64,000 nt of DNA. Origin: Pseudomonadota bacterium. GTDB lineage: Bacteria; Myxococcota_A; Polyangia; Polyangiales; Polyangiaceae. Below the pieces are notes generated by a model. The model ran no database searches, had not been told where the DNA came from, and worked only from the letters and a program-made list of their open reading frames with translations. Below, piece after piece: positions 1 to 9,210 of this stretch (the first letter of the stretch is position 1; each line of letters starts with the position of its first letter). The stretch lies in the NCBI GenBank assembly GCA_023423895.1, contig JAFAER010000229.1:1-64000 (forward strand). Direction: 5' to 3'. The position numbers and the translations under genes are program-made.

Positions 1-896
1 ATCGAGAGCACGGCGATGCGAGGCTTACCTTCCTTCGTCCAGAGGAGGCTCCCGACGTCGAGCGGCGGACCGGCCGTCCACGCATCGAATCCGGGCGACG
101 CGAGGAGCGCGTTGTAGGCGACGGCGAGCTCGAAGCGCTCCTTCTTCGGAAAGAAAGACTCGAGGCCGAGGACGCCGAGGCGGTCGAACGGCGGATCCTG
201 GATGCGCATGACGAGGCCGGCGAGATCGAGGTCCTCGCCTGCGGCCCACGCCTTCTGGAGGATCGTCGCCACGAGCACGTGCTCGCGGCTCTTGCCCGGC
301 TCTGCCTGGATGCCGACGAGCCCGAGGAGGCTCGTGGCGACCTGGCCGATACGCTCACTCAGCGCCTCCGCGTCGGCGCGGACCTCGGCGGGAGGCGCCG
401 CGAGCGAGCCCGTGATCGACAGCGGACGCCCGGCCCGGCTGCCCGGAGTGTAGAGGGTGACCTCGGCCGCGCTTCGCAGGCGCTCGATGCGCGCGCCATC
501 CTGCCCCCAGCGCGCGAGCCCCTCGCGCCACTTCCGCGCTTCGTCGTCGGCGCTCGCCCCGTGCGGGACCCACGGCGAGAAGTCGTCGGGACGGAGCTCG
601 GGGAACGTGAGAAGGAGGTTCCCGAGATCGCCCTTCGGGTCGACGACGATCGCCGGGATCCCGTCGATCGCCGCCTCTTCCAGGAGCGCGATCGAGAGGC
701 CCGTCTTGCCACTGCCGGTCATTCCGATGACGACGGCATGCGTGGTCAGGTGATTCGCATCGTAGAGGAACGGCACGCCCGCCGGAGGCGGAGCCACGGT
801 GCGGCCGAGATAAAACGCGCCTAGCTTCTCGAAGTCGGCGAGCGATTCCGTGCTCGGCTGATGGCTCGAAGGATCCGGCGGCGATGTCGCGGTCAT
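1..896 (-). CDS. HerA/DUF853-like ATP-binding protein (3' end cut by window edge)
   Basis: The reading frame is open from an ATG at 896 to the left edge, so only the N-terminal ~298 residues are present. Residues 58-66 (GMTGSGKTG) form a Walker A P-loop, preceded by a short strand (THAVVI) and followed by VVDPKGDLGN, a pattern seen in HerA/FtsK-like ATPases annotated as helicase HerA-like or DUF853. Such proteins couple ATP hydrolysis to DNA or protein translocation; the substrate cannot be told here. An in-frame GTG 18 bp upstream is an alternative start. The gene is divergent from the MarR-GNAT gene. The Walker B and arginine-finger region lies outside the window, so the family call rests on the P-loop context alone. 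Confidence 0.75.
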   Translation of the reverse strand, partial: MTATSPPDPSSHQPSTESLADFEKLGAFYLGRTVAPPPAGVPFLYDANHLTTHAVVIGMTGSGKTGLSIALLEEAAIDGIPAIVVDPKGDLGNLLLTFPELRPDDFSPWVPHGASADDEARKWREGLARWGQDGARIERLRSAAEVTLYTPGSRAGRPLSITGSLAAPPAEVRADAEALSERIGQVATSLLGLVGIQAEPGKSREHVLVATILQKAWAAGEDLDLAGLVMRIQDPPFDRLGVLGLESFFPKKERFELAVAYNALLASPGFDAWTAGPPLDVGSLLWTKEGKPRIAVLS

Positions 897-964
897 GGGC
901 TTCTCGTCTACCACAGACGCGAGCCGCGACGTCGATCGCATCGGACGCTCGATCGTTGACTGCT

Positions 965-981
965 GCAACCATCTTGGTTGC
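965..981. promoter_or_regulatory. Perfect 7-bp inverted repeat, candidate MarR operator
   Basis: GCAACCA-TCT-TGGTTGC is a perfect palindrome with a 3-nt spacer. It lies in the 115-bp gap between the divergent ATPase (start 896) and the MarR-GNAT gene (start 1012). MarR proteins typically bind palindromes in such positions and control both themselves and the divergent gene. Binding is inferred. Confidence 0.5.
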
Positions 982-1011
982 GCGTCACAACGAACGTGAC
1001 ATCGTTGGCAG

Positions 1012-1980
1012 ATGTTTCCCGAGGTCCTTCCTCTTCGCCAGGCGTCCCGGGAGGTCGTCCGCGAGCTCGGCTTCCTCCAGGGACGCGAAGCCTCCACGTC
1101 GATCCCACACTCGCACTGCCACGCGCTCATCGAGATCGGTGCGCGCGGGAACATCGGTCAGGCGGAGTTGCCCGCACTGTTGCGGCTCGACAAGTCGACG
1201 ACGAGCCGCATCGCCGGCGAGCTCGAGGCGCGGACCTGGGTGCGAGCCAAGGCGAACGCCGGCGACGGACGCGCGCGCATCCTCTCGCTGACCGCGAAAG
1301 GTCGCGCGAAGCTCGCACTCCTTCACCGGGAGGCAAACGCGCGGGTGGAAGACGCGCTTCGTCTCCTCGGCGACGACGAGCGCGGTGCGGTCCTCCGGGG
1401 CATGCAGATCTATGCACGGGCGCTCGAACGCGCGCGCCGGCGTGCGCTCTACACGGTGCGGCCGATCGCCGCGAAGGACCGCGACGGCGTGGCGCGCTTG
1501 ATACGCACGGTGATGCCCGAGTTCGGCGCGAACGGCCCCGGCTTCGCGATCCTCGATCCGGAGGTCGCGGACATGTTCGGCGCTTACAAGGGGAAGCGCT
1601 CGGCGTATTGGGTCGTCGAGACGGTCGGGAACAACAACAACAAGACGAGCAAGACGAAGAAGGACGTCCGTTCGGTCGTGGGCGGCGGCGGGTTCGCTCC
1701 GCTCGTCGGCGGCGACTACGCGACGTGCGAGCTGCGGAAGATGTACTTCCTCCCGGAGGTGCGGGGGCTCGGCATCGGTCAGGAAATCTTGACGAAATGC
1801 ATCGAGGGCGCGCGGCGAGCGGGGTTCTCTCGCATGTACATCGAGACGCTCACGAACATGACGCAAGCGAAGGCTCTTTATGAGCGCAACGGATTCCAGC
1901 GAATGGAGCGGCCTCTAGGCAGCACTGGTCACTTCGGGTGCAACAGTTTCTACGCACGCAATCTTGGTTTCGATCGCTAG
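1012..1980 (+). CDS. MarR-family regulator fused to GNAT N-acetyltransferase
   Basis: Residues ~1-140 form a MarR-type winged helix: GNIGQAELPALLRLDKSTTS is the helix-turn-helix, followed by a GDGRAR wing and an SLTAKGRAKL segment. Residues ~148-320 are a GNAT acetyltransferase with the acetyl-CoA pyrophosphate loop RGLGIGQEIL (251-260) and the ALYERNGF motif near 288-295. Between GNAT strands lies a low-complexity NNNNKTSKTKK insert (207-217) encoded by an AAC/AAG microsatellite. A TGA 15 bp upstream in frame makes ATG 1012 the earliest ATG start. MarR-GNAT fusions are known in bacteria; ligand and acceptor are unknown. A palindrome at 965-981 suggests autoregulation. Confidence 0.85.
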   Translation: MFPEVLPLRQASREVVRELGFLQGREASTSIPHSHCHALIEIGARGNIGQAELPALLRLDKSTTSRIAGELEARTWVRAKANAGDGRARILSLTAKGRAKLALLHREANARVEDALRLLGDDERGAVLRGMQIYARALERARRRALYTVRPIAAKDRDGVARLIRTVMPEFGANGPGFAILDPEVADMFGAYKGKRSAYWVVETVGNNNNKTSKTKKDVRSVVGGGGFAPLVGGDYATCELRKMYFLPEVRGLGIGQEILTKCIEGARRAGFSRMYIETLTNMTQAKALYERNGFQRMERPLGSTGHFGCNSFYARNLGFDR

Positions 1981-2022
1981 TTGAGACGTTGCCACAGCGT
2001 CAGCCGAGACTAGAGAAGCGCG

Positions 2023-3648
2023 ATGCGTTCACAGCTCCTCTTTGGCGGTGTGGCTTCCATCGGTCTCGTCCTCGCGGTCGCGGCCTGCAGCGGAACGGAC
2101 GGAACAACGGGTGCAGCTCCCGGCAGCGACGCGGGCTCGAGCGGCTCGTCGGGCGGCAAGAAGCCCGGTTCTTCTTCGGGGAACGACGACACCGACGATC
2201 CGGACGACGATCCCGATGACGACAAGAAGGATGCGGGCCCCAAGACCGAGGGTCTGAAGTCGGACACGCTGGCGCAGGGCGATCAGCAGCTGTTCGCGAT
2301 CGCGGGCGAGGACGCCATCTACCTCGAATACGGCCAGACGGCGAACACGCTCTATGCCGTCCCGATCGACGGTAGCGGGGCGCCGACGAAGATCGCCGAC
2401 CTCGGCGACGCCGACGACTTCTCCATCTCCGGCGGCGCCGTTGCCGTCTGGACGAACATCGACGACGTCGGGTTCGGCACGCTCGGGGTCTGGACGCGTG
2501 CGACGGGCATGAAGAGCAACATCGCGACCGCGTCCGGCGCCGGGGCCTTCTTCGAGGCCAGCGAGGACGGATCGCGCATCGCGTTCACGCAGAACCTCGC
2601 CCTCACGGCCGAGGAGGAGCTCACGTCGCTCGAGATCGGCGTCCGCGACACGTCGGCAGCGTCGAACGCAGCGACGCTCCAGGGCACGACGGCGGCCGGC
2701 AATGCGTTCAACTTCGCCGCGCTCGATTGCGAGCCGACGATGGGCTTCGCCGGCAAGGTCTTCTTCGCGCAGTTCTGCCCCGGCACGGGGGCCGACGCCA
2801 CGAATGCAAAGCTCGTCACCGTCGCCGCCGACGGCACGACCGTGGTCCGTCTCGATGCGGCCACCAACGGCGCGGCGGGTACGCTGAAGGCGTCGCCCGC
2901 GTTCGTGGCCAGCGACGACGGCACGAAGGTGTTCGTGGTTCGTTCCCAGAACAGCGCAGGCCGCTTCATCACCGTCGGCGGCGCTGCGGGCGGGACGGCG
3001 CTCGAGAATGACATCGCCGCGGGGACGATGCTCCCCGACGGCAGCGCGGTCATCTACCGGACCGCCGGCAACGTGCTCAAGAAGGCGACGACGGCTGCAA
3101 CGCCGGTCGTCACGACGCTCGCGGCGGCCGACGCCCGCGGCATCCTCGGCCTCAGCCGCGACGCGAAACACGTCCTCTTCTACAAGCTCGATCCGGAGAG
3201 CGGTAACCCGCTCATCGACGTCAGCATCGTCGACCACACCGCCGCGACTCCGGCCCCCGTGGAGCTCGTGCCGACGCGCGCGGCGTACCCGCTCGGCCTG
3301 AACGGCCCCTCCTCGCATTTCGTGTTCCTCGGCGATCTCACGCAGACGGGCGCGTCGCTGAAGTCGATGCCCATCACGGGCGGCGCGGCGAAGACGCTCG
3401 GCGACAGCGTGGGCGCGCTGCTCGCGTCGACCGGCAACGGCGCGGTCTCGGTGTCGAACTCGAAGAAGGCGCCCGATCCGAACCAGTTCGAGATCGCGGA
3501 CATCACGTACTACGACACGGTCTCCGGCAAGTCGTCGAAGATCGCCGACAGCGTTCCGGACGGCGAGATCCAGGCGAAGGGAAAGCGCATCGTGTACTCG
3601 CGCTTCGCTCCGCAGGGCAGCGGCATCTACGCGGTCACGCTTCCCTGA
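2023..3648 (+). CDS. Secreted lipoprotein with WD40/TolB-like repeats
   Basis: 541 aa. The N-terminus is a signal peptide with lipobox AVAAC (Cys22), so it should be lipidated and exported. Residues ~45-75 are a low-complexity Gly/Ser then Asp-rich linker. The rest reads as repeated beta units such as LYAVPIDGSGAPTKI and SKIADSVPDGEI, alternating 'value displayed' and 'Asp-Gly' turns typical of TolB/PD40 propellers. There are no catalytic motifs. It starts 42 bp after the MarR-GNAT stop, with a GAGAAG Shine-Dalgarno-like stretch. A surface or periplasmic binding role is inferred from fold alone. Confidence 0.75.
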   Translation: MRSQLLFGGVASIGLVLAVAACSGTDGTTGAAPGSDAGSSGSSGGKKPGSSSGNDDTDDPDDDPDDDKKDAGPKTEGLKSDTLAQGDQQLFAIAGEDAIYLEYGQTANTLYAVPIDGSGAPTKIADLGDADDFSISGGAVAVWTNIDDVGFGTLGVWTRATGMKSNIATASGAGAFFEASEDGSRIAFTQNLALTAEEELTSLEIGVRDTSAASNAATLQGTTAAGNAFNFAALDCEPTMGFAGKVFFAQFCPGTGADATNAKLVTVAADGTTVVRLDAATNGAAGTLKASPAFVASDDGTKVFVVRSQNSAGRFITVGGAAGGTALENDIAAGTMLPDGSAVIYRTAGNVLKKATTAATPVVTTLAAADARGILGLSRDAKHVLFYKLDPESGNPLIDVSIVDHTAATPAPVELVPTRAAYPLGLNGPSSHFVFLGDLTQTGASLKSMPITGGAAKTLGDSVGALLASTGNGAVSVSNSKKAPDPNQFEIADITYYDTVSGKSSKIADSVPDGEIQAKGKRIVYSRFAPQGSGIYAVTLP

Positions 3649-3922
3649 ACTGACCCTTCGACGCGAAAGCGCGCTCGGACGAGCCCGCTCTGCGAACGGC
3701 TGTTCACCGCCGTCTTGCCGAGTCGGGCTCGTTGCGCGATGCGAGAGCGCATCTCTCGCAGCGCCGACGCCGGCCAAGCGCGGTGCGGGCCGCGCATCGA
3801 AGAGGTCGTCGGGGTTCGTCAGCGACCCCTTTGTGATCGCGCGCTTTCTGATACGAATTTCTCTCTCCATGGGGCGGGGCCCGCCCTGTCCGCGACTCGA
3901 GAGCAGACACACGAGGTAGAAC

Positions 3923-4786
3923 ATGCCGCGCAACGTCAAAGTTGGCTTGATCCAGGCAGCGACCCCCTACGAGCAGGGCTGGAGCATCGAGAAGACGCAG
4001 AAGGCCGCCATGGACGTGCACGTTCCGCTCATCGAAGAAGCGGGCAAGCAGGGCGTCCAGATCCTCGGTCTCCAGGAGATCTTCAACGGGCCCTACTTCT
4101 GCCCGAGCCAGGACAAGTTCTGGTACGACGCGACCGAGTCCGTCCCCGGCCCGACGACCGAGGTGATGCAGGCGTACGCGAAGAAGTACGAGATGGCGAT
4201 GGTCGTCCCCGTCTACGAGCGCGAGCAGGCCGGCGTCTACTACAACACGGCCGCCGTCATCGACGCGGACGGGCAGTACCTCGGCAAGTACCGCAAGCAT
4301 CACATCCCGCACACGAGCCAGTTCTGGGAGAAGTTCTTCTTCCGTCCGGGCAACCTCGGCTTCCCTGTGTTCCAGACGCGGTACGCGAAGGTCGGCGTGT
4401 ACATCTGTTACGACCGTCACTTCCCGGAGGGCGCACGCGCGCTCGGCCTGAATGGCGCCGAGGTCGTCTTCAACCCGTCGGCCACCGTCGCCGGCCTCTC
4501 GCAATACCTCTGGAAGCTCGAGCAGCCTGCGCACGCCGTCGCGAACGGCTACTTCGTCGCGGCCTCGAATCGCGTCGGCACCGAAGCGCCGTGGAACATC
4601 GGCAAGTTCTACGGAACGAGCTACATCGTCGACCCGCGCGGCAACATGTTGTCCGTCGGCTCGGAGGACAAGACCGAGCTCGTCGTCGCGTCGTGCGACC
4701 TCGACATGATCGAGGAGGTTCGGAAGACCTGGCAGTTCTATCGCGACCGCCGCCCGGAAGCGTACGGCGATCTGACGAAGCTCTGA
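3923..4786 (+). CDS. Nitrilase-superfamily amidohydrolase, likely beta-ureidopropionase
   Basis: 287 aa, the usual length for N-carbamoyl amidases. The nitrilase triad is visible: Glu52 (GLQEIF), Lys125 (KYRKHHIP) and Cys162 (ICYDRHFPE). The sequence resembles the N-carbamoyl-beta-alanine / N-carbamoylputrescine amidase branch. Linkage with a malonate-semialdehyde-type dehydrogenase (4935-6446) and, 13-17 kb away, an omega-aminotransferase and preTA favours N-carbamoyl-beta-alanine to beta-alanine, CO2 and ammonia, the third step of reductive pyrimidine catabolism. N-carbamoylputrescine hydrolysis (polyamine synthesis) is the main alternative. Cytoplasmic; no signal peptide. It is convergent with the dehydrogenase, with a small GC hairpin between them. 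Confidence 0.85.
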   Translation: MPRNVKVGLIQAATPYEQGWSIEKTQKAAMDVHVPLIEEAGKQGVQILGLQEIFNGPYFCPSQDKFWYDATESVPGPTTEVMQAYAKKYEMAMVVPVYEREQAGVYYNTAAVIDADGQYLGKYRKHHIPHTSQFWEKFFFRPGNLGFPVFQTRYAKVGVYICYDRHFPEGARALGLNGAEVVFNPSATVAGLSQYLWKLEQPAHAVANGYFVAASNRVGTEAPWNIGKFYGTSYIVDPRGNMLSVGSEDKTELVVASCDLDMIEEVRKTWQFYRDRRPEAYGDLTKL

Positions 4787-4803
4787 TCGACGTCGCCTTG
4801 CGG

Positions 4804-4820
4804 ATGGGGCTCCGCCCCAT
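4804..4820. terminator. GC hairpin between convergent genes
   Basis: ATGGGGC-TCC-GCCCCAT is a perfect 7-bp stem with a 3-nt loop between the nitrilase stop (4786) and the convergent dehydrogenase stop (4935). There is no T-run, so it is only a candidate bidirectional terminator. Confidence 0.4.
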
Positions 4821-4934
4821 GCCCCGGCCCCTCGAACGATGCGCCGAGCACCGGTCTTTCCCCGGTGGCTCGGCGCTCTACTTTGTTGGGGGGCTTTCAG
4901 CCATGGCCGAGCCCACCGCAGGCACGCCCGCGGC

Positions 4935-6446
4935 TTACTTCGTCGACGGGAACGAGTAGATCGCTCCCTCGCGCACGCCTGCTGACGGCCAGCGCTGCGT
5001 GATCGTCTTGCGCTTCGTGTAGAAGCGCACCGCGTCCGGACCGTACGCGTGGAGGTCACCGAAGAGCGATCGCTTCCAACCTCCGAACGAGTGGTACGCG
5101 ACGGGCACCGGAAGCGGCACGTTCACGCCGACCATTCCGACGAGGATGTGGTCCGAGAAGTAGCGCGCCGCTTCTCCGTCGCGGGTGAAGATGCACGTGC
5201 CGTTGCCGTACTCGTGCTCGTTGATGAGGTGCATCGCTTCTTCGAGCGTCTTCACGCGCACGACACCGAGGACCGGGCCGAAGATCTCTTCCCGGTAGAC
5301 GACCATCTCGGGCTTCACGTGATCGAAGAGGCAGGCGCCGAGGAAGTACCCGTTCTCGTGCCCGGGGACCTTCACGCCGCGGCCGTCGACGACGAGCGTC
5401 GCGCCCTCCTTCACGCCCTGCTCCACGTAGCCGCGGACCTTCTCGAAGTGCTGCTTCGTCACGAGCGGTCCCATGTCGTTCCGCGCGTCGGTGCCGGGGC
5501 CGACCTTCATCTTCGCGATCTCCGCCTTCAACCCGGCGACGATCGCGTCGGCCGTGGCGTCGCCGACCGCGACGACGATCGGGATCGCCATGCAGCGCTC
5601 GCCGCAAGAGCCGTACGCCGCGCCCATGAGCGCGCTGACGGCGTTGCCGATGTCGGCGTCCGGCATGACCACGGCGTGGTTCTTCGCGCCGCCGAGCGCC
5701 TGCACGCGCTTGCCGGTCGCGCAGCCGCGTGAATAGATGTATTCCGCAATCGGCGTCGAGCCGACGAAGCTGATCGCCTGGACGCGGCGGTCGTCGAGCA
5801 GCGCGTCCACCGCCTCCTTGTCGCCGTTGATGACGTTGAGGACGCCCGGAGGAAGCCCGGCTTCGAAGGCGAGCTGCGCAATGAACAGCGCGCTCGAAGG
5901 ATCGCGCTCGGACGGCTTCAGCACGAAGGTGTTCCCGCAGACGACCGCCATCGGCCACATCCAGAGGGGCACCATCGCCGGGAAGTTGAACGGCGAGATG
6001 CCTGCGGTGACGCCGAGCGCCTGCAGCTCGCTCCAGGAGTCGATGCCCGGGCCGACGTTCCGGCTGTGCTCGCCCTTGAGGAGCTCGGTCGCGTATGACG
6101 CGTATTCGACGTTCTCGATCCCGCGCTGCACTTCGCCCATGGCGTCGCCGGAGACCTTGCCGTGCTCGGCGGTCAGGAGACTCACGATCTTCTCGGCGTT
6201 CTGCTCGAGCAGGTTCTTCAGCTTGCTCATCACGCGCGCGCGCTTCAGCGGCGGCGTTGCACGCCACGCCGGGTACGCCTTCTCGGCCGACGCGACCGCG
6301 GCCTGCACGGTGGCCTTGTCGGCGAGGAGCACGCGCTTCTCGGCGACACCGAGCGCGGGGTTGAAGACCTCCTGCGAACGCGCGGAGCCGAGGACGTTCT
6401 GACCGTCGATCCAGTGACCAATCGTGGGAAGTTCGTTCTGGGGCAT
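4935..6446 (-). CDS. mmsA: CoA-acylating (methyl)malonate-semialdehyde dehydrogenase
   Basis: 503 aa from the chosen start MPQNELPTIGHWI. An in-frame start at 6503 would add 19 residues of low-quality sequence. ALDH-fold landmarks are present: PFNFPAMVP (MMSDH family), Rossmann SFVGSTPIAEYIY (~227-239) and the nucleophile in GERCMA (Cys285), the variant typical of CoA-dependent MMSDH. It converts malonate or methylmalonate semialdehyde plus CoA and NAD+ to acetyl- or propionyl-CoA. It serves valine and beta-alanine catabolism; the neighbouring beta-ureidopropionase-like gene suggests it is the last step of pyrimidine breakdown here. Family membership is secure; substrate preference is inferred. 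Confidence 0.92.
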   Translation of the reverse strand: MPQNELPTIGHWIDGQNVLGSARSQEVFNPALGVAEKRVLLADKATVQAAVASAEKAYPAWRATPPLKRARVMSKLKNLLEQNAEKIVSLLTAEHGKVSGDAMGEVQRGIENVEYASYATELLKGEHSRNVGPGIDSWSELQALGVTAGISPFNFPAMVPLWMWPMAVVCGNTFVLKPSERDPSSALFIAQLAFEAGLPPGVLNVINGDKEAVDALLDDRRVQAISFVGSTPIAEYIYSRGCATGKRVQALGGAKNHAVVMPDADIGNAVSALMGAAYGSCGERCMAIPIVVAVGDATADAIVAGLKAEIAKMKVGPGTDARNDMGPLVTKQHFEKVRGYVEQGVKEGATLVVDGRGVKVPGHENGYFLGACLFDHVKPEMVVYREEIFGPVLGVVRVKTLEEAMHLINEHEYGNGTCIFTRDGEAARYFSDHILVGMVGVNVPLPVPVAYHSFGGWKRSLFGDLHAYGPDAVRFYTKRKTITQRWPSAGVREGAIYSFPSTK

Positions 6447-6681
6447 GGCGAGCTCGCTGGGTGCGCAGGGTGAGAGGGACCGCTCGAGGCGGGAGGCCGC
6501 CATTGTCCCACACTTCGCGCGGCGGTCGAGGGCCTCGAGCAGAGCCGTGGCGATCGCCCAGGCCCGGTCGGCGCGACGGGCAGGAAGGGAGCGATCCCTA
6601 CGTGTTTCGTGGTCTTGCAGCCTTGGGCGCAGCCATTCGGGCTTGACCAGATCGAAGGTCCACCGTTAGCTCGGTCGATCG

Positions 6682-7761
6682 ATGCCGCGATCCCGCAGAG
6701 CGTGGGCCACGGTGCCCGCCCTCGTTGCGGCGGCCGGCATCTTGTCGAGCGCGCGGCCCGCGACAGCGGACGAGATCGAGATCATCGCCGTCGAATACGA
6801 AGCGACGAGCAGCTGTCGCTCGGAGGAGAGCTTCCTCGACAACGTCCGGCGCTACACGACCCGCTGGCAAAAGGCGGCCGCGCCTCCCGCGAGCTCGTTC
6901 CGGACGTTTCGCATCGTCGTCGGCGACCGCCGCGGCGAGCTGGTCGTTGAAGAACCAGACGGAAAGAAGACACGGCGCGAGCTGACGGCGCCCGACTGCG
7001 AGCGCGTCGCTCGGGGGATCGCGATCGCGATGGCGCTCGCCATCGATCCGGAGGCCGACATCACGGGGACGGCCGCGCCCGCCCCGGCGGACGACCGCGC
7101 CCGGCCTCCATCTCCGGAGCCAGACGCAGGAGAGGCCGGGGGGCACGACCGCGAGACGCCCCCCTCACCTCCTGCGATCGCGCCTCCGCCGCCGGGCCGC
7201 GAGCCGTCCGAAGCGAAGCCGCCTTCGCGGCGGCCCTTCAGCTTCGCGCTCGAAGCTCGCGCAGAGCTCACGTCGACGATCGCCGCCGTGGCCGCTCCGA
7301 CCTTCGGCGTGGCGGCGGAAGCGCGCGCAAACATGCACGACGCTCCGGCGTGGCTCGGCCCAGCCGTGGCGATCGGGCTGAGGCAGAGCTGGCCGTCCGT
7401 CGTCGAGGCTTCGCCGGGCAAGTCGGAATTCTTGTGGACCGTGGGTAGCGTTCGGGTCTGTCCCATGGGCCTCCACGTTCGTTCCCCTGCCCTCGATGTC
7501 GTGCCCTGCATCGAAGGAAACGTCGGAGCGCTCCGGGCTCGCGCGCTCCCGGACGGACAGACGCGAGCGAGCACCTGGATCGACCTCGGAGGGTCGCTCC
7601 GTGCCGTCCTCGGTATCGGCGGATCCTGGGCCGTGGGCGCCGCGGCGCTCGTCTCGGCGCCATTCGTCCGTCATCGGTTCGCCCTCGTCGGTGGCGGTCT
7701 CGTGTCCCAGCCGCCTCCCGTCGGCGTGACCGCGGGGATCGTGCTCGAGCGACGGCTTTGA
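6682..7761 (+). CDS. Exported protein, two-part with Pro-rich linker
   Basis: 359 aa. The N-terminal signal peptide ends near ARPATA-DEI. Residues ~30-125 form a small alpha/beta domain with Cys45 and Cys111 (possible disulfide), followed by a Pro/Ala/Glu-rich linker (~130-185). The C-terminal ~175 residues have alternating hydrophobic/Gly strands (GPAVAIGLRQSW, VGAAALVSAPFV, PVGVTAGIVLERRL) ending in an aromatic-poor final strand, suggestive of an outer-membrane or periplasmic beta structure. No catalytic motif or family recognised. It lies 100 bp before the ECF sigma gene and may belong to the same unit or have its own promoter. Confidence 0.65.
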   Translation: MPRSRRAWATVPALVAAAGILSSARPATADEIEIIAVEYEATSSCRSEESFLDNVRRYTTRWQKAAAPPASSFRTFRIVVGDRRGELVVEEPDGKKTRRELTAPDCERVARGIAIAMALAIDPEADITGTAAPAPADDRARPPSPEPDAGEAGGHDRETPPSPPAIAPPPPGREPSEAKPPSRRPFSFALEARAELTSTIAAVAAPTFGVAAEARANMHDAPAWLGPAVAIGLRQSWPSVVEASPGKSEFLWTVGSVRVCPMGLHVRSPALDVVPCIEGNVGALRARALPDGQTRASTWIDLGGSLRAVLGIGGSWAVGAAALVSAPFVRHRFALVGGGLVSQPPPVGVTAGIVLERRL

Positions 7762-7861
7762 ATACGCGCACTTCCAAGGCTGAGCTCGCTCTCGGACGGG
7801 CTCCGCACGAAAAAGCGTCGCGACCCGTGATCAAACCGGCCACCCGCGGCGCTAACCGATC

Positions 7862-8455
7862 GTGCAGTCCGTGGTCGCCATCGGCGGGGACGGGGTGAAC
7901 GAGCGCGATCTCGTCGCCCGGGACGCGCGGTTTCGCGCAGCGATCGAGCCTCTGGTGAAGGTCGCCTACCGAGTCCTCCACCGGCTCGGTGTCCGGAGCG
8001 GGGAGATCGACGATGCCGTGCAGGCCGTCCTCGTGGCAGCCGATCGGAAGTTCGACGACATCGCGACGCGCGCCGACCTCAAGGCATACGTCTGCGCGGC
8101 CTGCGTCAACGTCGCCCGCGACGTCGGCCGGCGCCGCTCGAGACGCGCCGCCGAGGCCTCTCCGCTCGACGATCTCGAGCAAGACCCGCCCTCGGAGCAG
8201 GCCGGCCCCGCCGATCTGCTCGAACGCAAGCAGACCCTCGCGCTGGTCCACGGCATCCTCGAAAGGATGCTGCCGGAGCGCCGCGAGGTCTTCGTCCTGT
8301 ACGAGCTCGAGGAGCTCACGGGTCGGGAGATCGCCGAGCACCTCGGGGTGCCCGCCGGCACGGTCGCCTCGCGCCTTCGCAAGGCCCGTGACGACTTCCG
8401 TGCCGCTTTCGAGCTCGCCCACGCCGACCGCCCCAACGAAGGTCGAGGAACCTGA
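7862..8455 (+). CDS. ECF-type RNA polymerase sigma factor
   Basis: 197 aa from GTG 7862; GTG 7895, preceded by a GGCGGGGACGG purine stretch, may be the true start. Region 2 is seen at ~30-100 (VAYRVLHRLG, DLKAYVCAACVNVARD) and region 4 at ~138-185 (LPERREVFVLYELEELTGREIAE with recognition helix VPAGTVASRLRKAR). It should direct RNA polymerase to a dedicated promoter set. The stop overlaps the next start by one base (TGATG), and the four lipoprotein genes after that follow with 4-bp overlaps or short gaps, so the regulon probably includes this block. There is no classical zinc anti-sigma motif in the next protein, which is membrane-anchored. Confidence 0.88.
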   Translation: MQSVVAIGGDGVNERDLVARDARFRAAIEPLVKVAYRVLHRLGVRSGEIDDAVQAVLVAADRKFDDIATRADLKAYVCAACVNVARDVGRRRSRRAAEASPLDDLEQDPPSEQAGPADLLERKQTLALVHGILERMLPERREVFVLYELEELTGREIAEHLGVPAGTVASRLRKARDDFRAAFELAHADRPNEGRGT

Positions 8456-9210
8456 TGAAGCAGCCGAGTTTTCCCCCCCGCCTGAGCGAGTCGTCGACGG
8501 ACGAGCGCCTGGCTGACGCGCTCGAGGTGGCCCGAAGCTACGATCCGTCCGCCGCCCGCGTTCGCGGCGCGCTCGCGCGCTTCGACGCGCAGCGAGCGGC
8601 CAGCACGTCGGCGAGCAGCACGCCGTCCGTCGTCGGTCGCAGCGCAACCGCCGCGCTCAAAGTCGGCACGCTCGCGGCGATTGCGATCGCGCTTGCGGGC
8701 GGATGGACGGTGATCCGCTCCGAAGCTGAGCCGGCGTCGACGAACGCACGCGCATCGACGAACGCACCCGCGTCGACGAACGTCGCGCCCGCGCAGAAGC
8801 AGAACGAACCGAGCACGACGGCGCCGTTCGAGGCAACGACGGTCCGGGTGGACGACCTGCCGACGGCGATCGCCACGACGACGGCGCTCCCGCCGAAGGC
8901 CGCGGCACGAACGGCCGGAAGCGTCTCGTTCGACGACGAGCTCGCGCTCGTCGAGTCGGCGCGGACCGCGCTCGCCAAGGGCGACGCGGCGGGCTGCCTC
9001 GCACGCCTCGACGAATACGATCGCCGCGTCCAGAAAGGCACGTTCGAGCGCGAGGTCGCCGTCATGCGGATCGAAGCATTGATCGCTCGCGGCGATACGG
9101 CTCGCGCGCGCTCGCTCGGCGAGGCGTTCCTCGCCCAGAGCCCGAACAGCCCCTATGCAAACCGGATCCGAACGCTCCTCGCGCGGATCCAGCCGACGAG
9201 CAAGCCATGA
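8455..9210 (+). CDS. Membrane-anchored protein with C-terminal TPR-like helices; possible anti-sigma
   Basis: 251 aa, start overlapping the sigma-factor stop by 1 bp. Residues 1-~60 are cytoplasm-type sequence, ~64-82 (VGTLAAIAIALAGGWTVI) a single transmembrane segment, then an Ala/Ser/Thr/Asn repeat tract (three copies of ~(A)STNA) as a flexible linker, and ~160-251 helical hairpins resembling TPR/BamD-type repeats (ARTALAKGDAAGCLARL, MRIEALIARGDTARARSL). The position right after an ECF sigma factor and the topology fit a transmembrane regulator whose N-terminus would hold the sigma factor. No HxxxCxxC zinc anti-sigma signature is present, so this role is inference. Confidence 0.65.
   Translation: MKQPSFPPRLSESSTDERLADALEVARSYDPSAARVRGALARFDAQRAASTSASSTPSVVGRSATAALKVGTLAAIAIALAGGWTVIRSEAEPASTNARASTNAPASTNVAPAQKQNEPSTTAPFEATTVRVDDLPTAIATTTALPPKAAARTAGSVSFDDELALVESARTALAKGDAAGCLARLDEYDRRVQKGTFEREVAVMRIEALIARGDTARARSLGEAFLAQSPNSPYANRIRTLLARIQPTSKP

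Noticed and set aside
2029..3939. 636-codon minus-strand frame opposite the WD40-like lipoprotein
   Set aside because: Antisense shadow of a high-GC gene; no ribosome site or domain, while the plus strand has a clear signal peptide and lipobox.
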